Shown: piece by piece, positions 40,104-42,508 of the stretch
Numbering within the stretch: the stretch's first letter is position 1
How the letters are laid out: each line of letters starts with the position of its first letter
Notes under the pieces: model-generated
Told to the model about the DNA's origin: nothing
Seen by the model: the letters and a program-made list of their open reading frames with translations, nothing else
Database searches by the model: none
Position numbers and translations under genes: made by a program
IMG/VR virus record: IMGVR_UViG_3300035005_000003
Span: 1-42,508 of that record
Direction: 5' to 3' (one strand)
Length of the DNA: 42,508 bases
Origin: a virus

Positions 40104-41393
40104 TCACCGCACCAGCGAAGCGAACTTGTCGCGGATCTCTGCTTTGCGGATGTCTGGTGCAAGATGGCCATAGGTGCGGCTGACCGTATCGATGTTGGCG
40201 TGGCCGAGCTGTTCGGCGACGACGATCAGCGGCGTGCCGTCCTGGACAAGTTGGCTAGCATAGGTGTGGCGCAAGCCATGGAAACAGAAATCTTCCGGCA
40301 ATTCAGCGTCAAAGACAGCGCGTTTGAAGCCTGGACGGTGGTTGGTGTACCATTGTCTGCCGTCCTTTCGCACGAATAGCAGGTCGTTGGGTTTCTTGCC
40401 GGCCGCTAACTTCTGGAAGAAGGCGAGCCCCTCGTCGGGCAGCATCACCACACGCGGGCGGTAGCATTTGACAGGTGTGACATAGACGCCCGGACCGTCG
40501 CGACCGAAATGCGACGCCTGCATGTTGAGCAATTCCTTAATGCGGCACCCGGTGTAGAGCGCGCCCAGAACCAGGGTTCGCAAATCCGGCGCGCAGTGTT
40601 CGAGCAGCCGGAAGCACTCCGGTCGGCTGAGATGCAGCATGCGCGGTCGGTCGACATTGTTCAGCCGGCGTATGCAACGCCAGGGACGATCCGATTCTAT
40701 ATAGCTGTTTTCCCAGGCCATCAGCAGCGCCATACGCAGCACTCCGATCAGCGTGTTGGTCGTCTTCCTGCGTTTTCTGAGTTCTTCCTCCGACATGGCC
40801 TCGATCGGTCGCCGTGGTTTGAGTGGCTGGTTTCCCCTTTTAGGCGGCGTTTCGAGAACGTCCTTGATGAAGAACCGCAGTCGTTCCGAATTCATGTCTT
40901 TCGCGGGAAGAGAGAACAGCCGCGGCACGAAGTGGAGGTTGATCAGGGTGACAAGGGCGACAAAATGCGAGCGCGCGGCAACCACGCGCTTCCACTCGAT
41001 GTAATCGCCCAAGGCACGTCCTACTGTGTAGACATCGCCGATCGGAGAGGCTTTCAGAAAGTCGATTGAGCCGATTGGCCTGGCGTCGGTAGCCAGGTGT
41101 TTGAAGGGGTTCGCAGCGAACCATTCCTGGGCAGCTTCACAAGCGGCTTCGAACGAAAGCCCTTGGTCGCCAATGTCCGGATTGTCTTCGGTGAAGGCAA
41201 GCCGGTGTTGTTGATAGCTTGCGTCCTTCAGCCTGATCTTGGCGACCCAATGGGTCACGCCGGAGCGATATATTTGGTAGCCGACGGCGCGGCCATACTC
41301 CAAAGTCTGCCAATAGGGTGCGTAACGCCCGCGTAGCGATTGACGCAGTTCGACGTCCGATAGATCAAAGCCGAAGACGGTTTTTCCAGCCAT
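40104..41393 (-). CDS. Tyrosine recombinase/phage-type integrase
   Basis: A 429-residue site-specific recombinase. The catalytic set is present: Arg284 in 'LYTGCRIKELL', His372 and Arg375 in 'FHGLRHTYAS', His398 in 'LGHANIDTVS' and the nucleophile Tyr408 in 'RTYGHLAPD'. An N-terminal DNA-binding part and a SAM-like core-binding domain precede it. I set the start at ATG 41393; a reading from 41468 is also open but overlaps the divergent gene. A DDE-transposing phage does not need this enzyme, so it probably belongs to a neighbouring island or prophage. No tRNA or att repeat was seen next to it. Confidence 0.92.
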   Translation of the reverse strand: MAGKTVFGFDLSDVELRQSLRGRYAPYWQTLEYGRAVGYQIYRSGVTHWVAKIRLKDASYQQHRLAFTEDNPDIGDQGLSFEAACEAAQEWFAANPFKHLATDARPIGSIDFLKASPIGDVYTVGRALGDYIEWKRVVAARSHFVALVTLINLHFVPRLFSLPAKDMNSERLRFFIKDVLETPPKRGNQPLKPRRPIEAMSEEELRKRRKTTNTLIGVLRMALLMAWENSYIESDRPWRCIRRLNNVDRPRMLHLSRPECFRLLEHCAPDLRTLVLGALYTGCRIKELLNMQASHFGRDGPGVYVTPVKCYRPRVVMLPDEGLAFFQKLAAGKKPNDLLFVRKDGRQWYTNHRPGFKRAVFDAELPEDFCFHGLRHTYASQLVQDGTPLIVVAEQLGHANIDTVSRTYGHLAPDIRKAEIRDKFASLVR

Positions 41394-41446
41394 GTTCGCA
41401 TCCCAGCGCCTATCGTGGTCGGACAATGGCATTGTAGGGTGACAAT

Positions 41447-41854
41447 ATGACGAGCCCGTCTGATGCACTGCATGCGGTGATGGTGGCCCGGTTGAGGGCG
41501 TTGGACATGATGCCGGTTGCGATTGCAGAGGCGAGGCCGCGTGAAGAGCCGAGGGAATTTCCCTATGCTTCGATCGGTGTCACCGGGGCCGACGAAGATA
41601 GCGGCAGCATCAGTTTGCTGGCCACCGTGCATTTCTGGGATCGTTCGGGCGACGCATCCACCAGGAAGCTGCTCAAGAAAATCCAGTCTGCCTTCGTCGA
41701 ACCGCCGACGGTTGACGGCTACGAATTCGTCACCTGGGCGCCGGACTACTCCGAAATCAGGGCAGAAGATGAGTATTCGGCCTTCCATGGGTTGGCGCGG
41801 TTCAGCGCCCAGATCCAACGAAGGCCTGATTGGCAGCAGGAGTCAGCTGTCTGA
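41447..41854 (+). CDS. DUF3168 tail-completion-like protein
   Basis: A 135-residue protein of the DUF3168 kind, known from the GTA and many siphophages as a tail terminator. Diagnostic pieces are 'FPYASIGVTGADEDSGSISL', 'HFWDRSGDASTRKLLKKIQS' and 'SAFHGLARFSAQIQRRP'. It is divergent from the integrase, with AGGGTG five bases before the ATG. The Mu-like phage has its own tail terminator at 26703, so this gene probably comes from another prophage. Confidence 0.8.
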   Translation: MTSPSDALHAVMVARLRALDMMPVAIAEARPREEPREFPYASIGVTGADEDSGSISLLATVHFWDRSGDASTRKLLKKIQSAFVEPPTVDGYEFVTWAPDYSEIRAEDEYSAFHGLARFSAQIQRRPDWQQESAV

Positions 41855-41905
41855 TCCACACTCAGTGCCGCCAGGTGACAATGTCTCCAGCAACAGGAGG
41901 CAAAA

Positions 41906-42025
41906 ATGAACCGCTTTGAAATCTCGATCTTTGGAGTTCGGCTCATCGCGCGCGGTTATGCCGGCATTGTTGGCGCCATCGTCGTCACCGCCATGCTTCT
42001 GGCCTATGCTGTGGGTTCGACATGA
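41906..42025 (+). CDS. 39-residue single-helix membrane peptide
   Basis: A short ORF with a very strong ribosome site (AGGAGG six bases before ATG). The peptide has an amphipathic start and one membrane helix at about 18-36 ('YAGIVGAIVVTAMLLAYAVG'). It lies between the DUF3168 and nuclease genes on the same strand. No family recognised; similar tiny membrane ORFs are common in rhizobial prophage regions. Confidence 0.6.
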   Translation: MNRFEISIFGVRLIARGYAGIVGAIVVTAMLLAYAVGST

Positions 42026-42115
42026 GGTGTCGCGATGGCGGCGATCGCCTGAGCTCAACACAGTGCCTTGGCTGCCCTAGTGTCGGCCGGGCATTGAACC
42101 GAACGGGAACTCCGC

Positions 42116-42508
42116 GTGAAGACACTTTGGGTATTGGTCATAGCATGGGCGAGCGTAGCGCCAGCGGCAGCCATGCCCGTTTGTTCCGGAGGGCATCGGG
42201 TCAATTGCGTCGTGGACGGTGATACATTCTGGTGGCGCGGCAAGAAGTACCGCATCGCCGATGTCGATGCGCCCGAGACGGATGCATCCTGCGAGGCCGA
42301 GAGGCGGCTGGCGGCAAAAGCAACATCGAAGCTGAAGGGTCTGCTGGCGAATGACTTCGCCGTCGAACCTACAGGCCGGTTCGATCGCTACGGGCGGCGG
42401 TTGGTGATCGTGAAGATCGACAACAAAAGTGTCGGCGAGACTTTGATAGCAGCTGGACTGGCGCGCCGTTGGCAAGGACGCAAGGAACATTGGTGCCCTG
42501 CACCGTGA
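42116..42508 (+). CDS. Secreted thermonuclease-like (SNase) protein
   Basis: A 130-residue preprotein from GTG 42116. Residues 1-19 are a signal peptide ending in APAAA. The mature part is a staphylococcal-nuclease-like OB fold: 'NCVVDGDTFWWRGKKYRIAD' then 'VDAPET', and later 'RFDRYGRRLVIVKID' and 'GETLIAAGLARRW'. Arg residues at the expected active-site positions are present but the Glu position is less clear, so activity is uncertain. Such proteins are widespread in alphaproteobacterial phages and islands. The window ends at its stop codon. Confidence 0.87.
   Translation: MKTLWVLVIAWASVAPAAAMPVCSGGHRVNCVVDGDTFWWRGKKYRIADVDAPETDASCEAERRLAAKATSKLKGLLANDFAVEPTGRFDRYGRRLVIVKIDNKSVGETLIAAGLARRWQGRKEHWCPAP

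Noticed and set aside
1-42508. CRISPR array, tRNA or rRNA genes, IS elements
   Set aside because: No regularly spaced repeats, no cloverleaf-like or ribosomal sequence, and no transposase other than the Mu-type A protein were noticed.

Overview
The window holds a nearly complete Mu-like (transposable) prophage in a high-GC genome. The host is most likely an alphaproteobacterium of the Rhizobiales/Hyphomicrobiales (Mesorhizobium/Rhizobium-like). This is inferred from the strong GC bias in third positions, from the pairing of Mu-type replication and head genes with a gene-transfer-agent (GTA)-type tail tip, and from the protein families seen; no rRNA or tRNA is present to confirm it. The phage core is densely packed: most neighbouring genes overlap by ATGA or TGATG, which indicates translational coupling.

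Left to right. 1-1357: an XRE helix-turn-helix gene overlapping a retron-type reverse transcriptase, probably a retron-like defence locus outside the phage; any msr-msd RNA should lie upstream of base 1. 1645-2703: the immunity switch, with a leftward repressor and a rightward Ner-like gene around a shared operator. 3070-9255: early genes, namely a ParB-like protein, transposase A (DDE), transposition ATPase B, small DNA-binding proteins and Gam. 9305-11511: a leftward two-helix membrane gene (probable moron), GemA/gp16, a small leftward gene and Mor. 11601-17734: lysis genes (GH108 muramidase, holin), small and large terminase, portal and the F-like head protein. The portal is split by an apparent 1-base deletion near 15720.

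17735-22850: a cargo insertion in the late region, with visibly lower GC. It carries a small secreted Cys-containing protein and a 1346-residue leftward protein. That protein has an N-terminal NACHT/STAND NTPase, a long helical middle and a C-terminal RecB-like PD-(D/E)xK nuclease. It is the best candidate for an undescribed anti-phage system in the window.

22874-28223: protease with nested scaffold, decoration protein, major capsid gpT, head-tail connectors and tail tube. 28236-28972: a tail assembly chaperone pair with a canonical GGGAAAC slippery heptamer for -1 frameshifting. 28969-37494: tape measure and a GTA gp12-gp15-like tail tip, plus a DUF2793 protein. A siphovirus with Mu-like head and replication genes is therefore predicted. 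37638-39935: a Dam-type adenine methylase, then a convergent KAP-family P-loop NTPase, a second candidate defence gene.

40104-42508: a tyrosine integrase, a DUF3168 tail-completion gene, a 39-residue membrane peptide and a secreted nuclease-like protein. A tyrosine integrase is not needed by a DDE-transposing phage, so this end probably belongs to a second integrated element next to or around the Mu-like prophage. The exact prophage ends could not be located.
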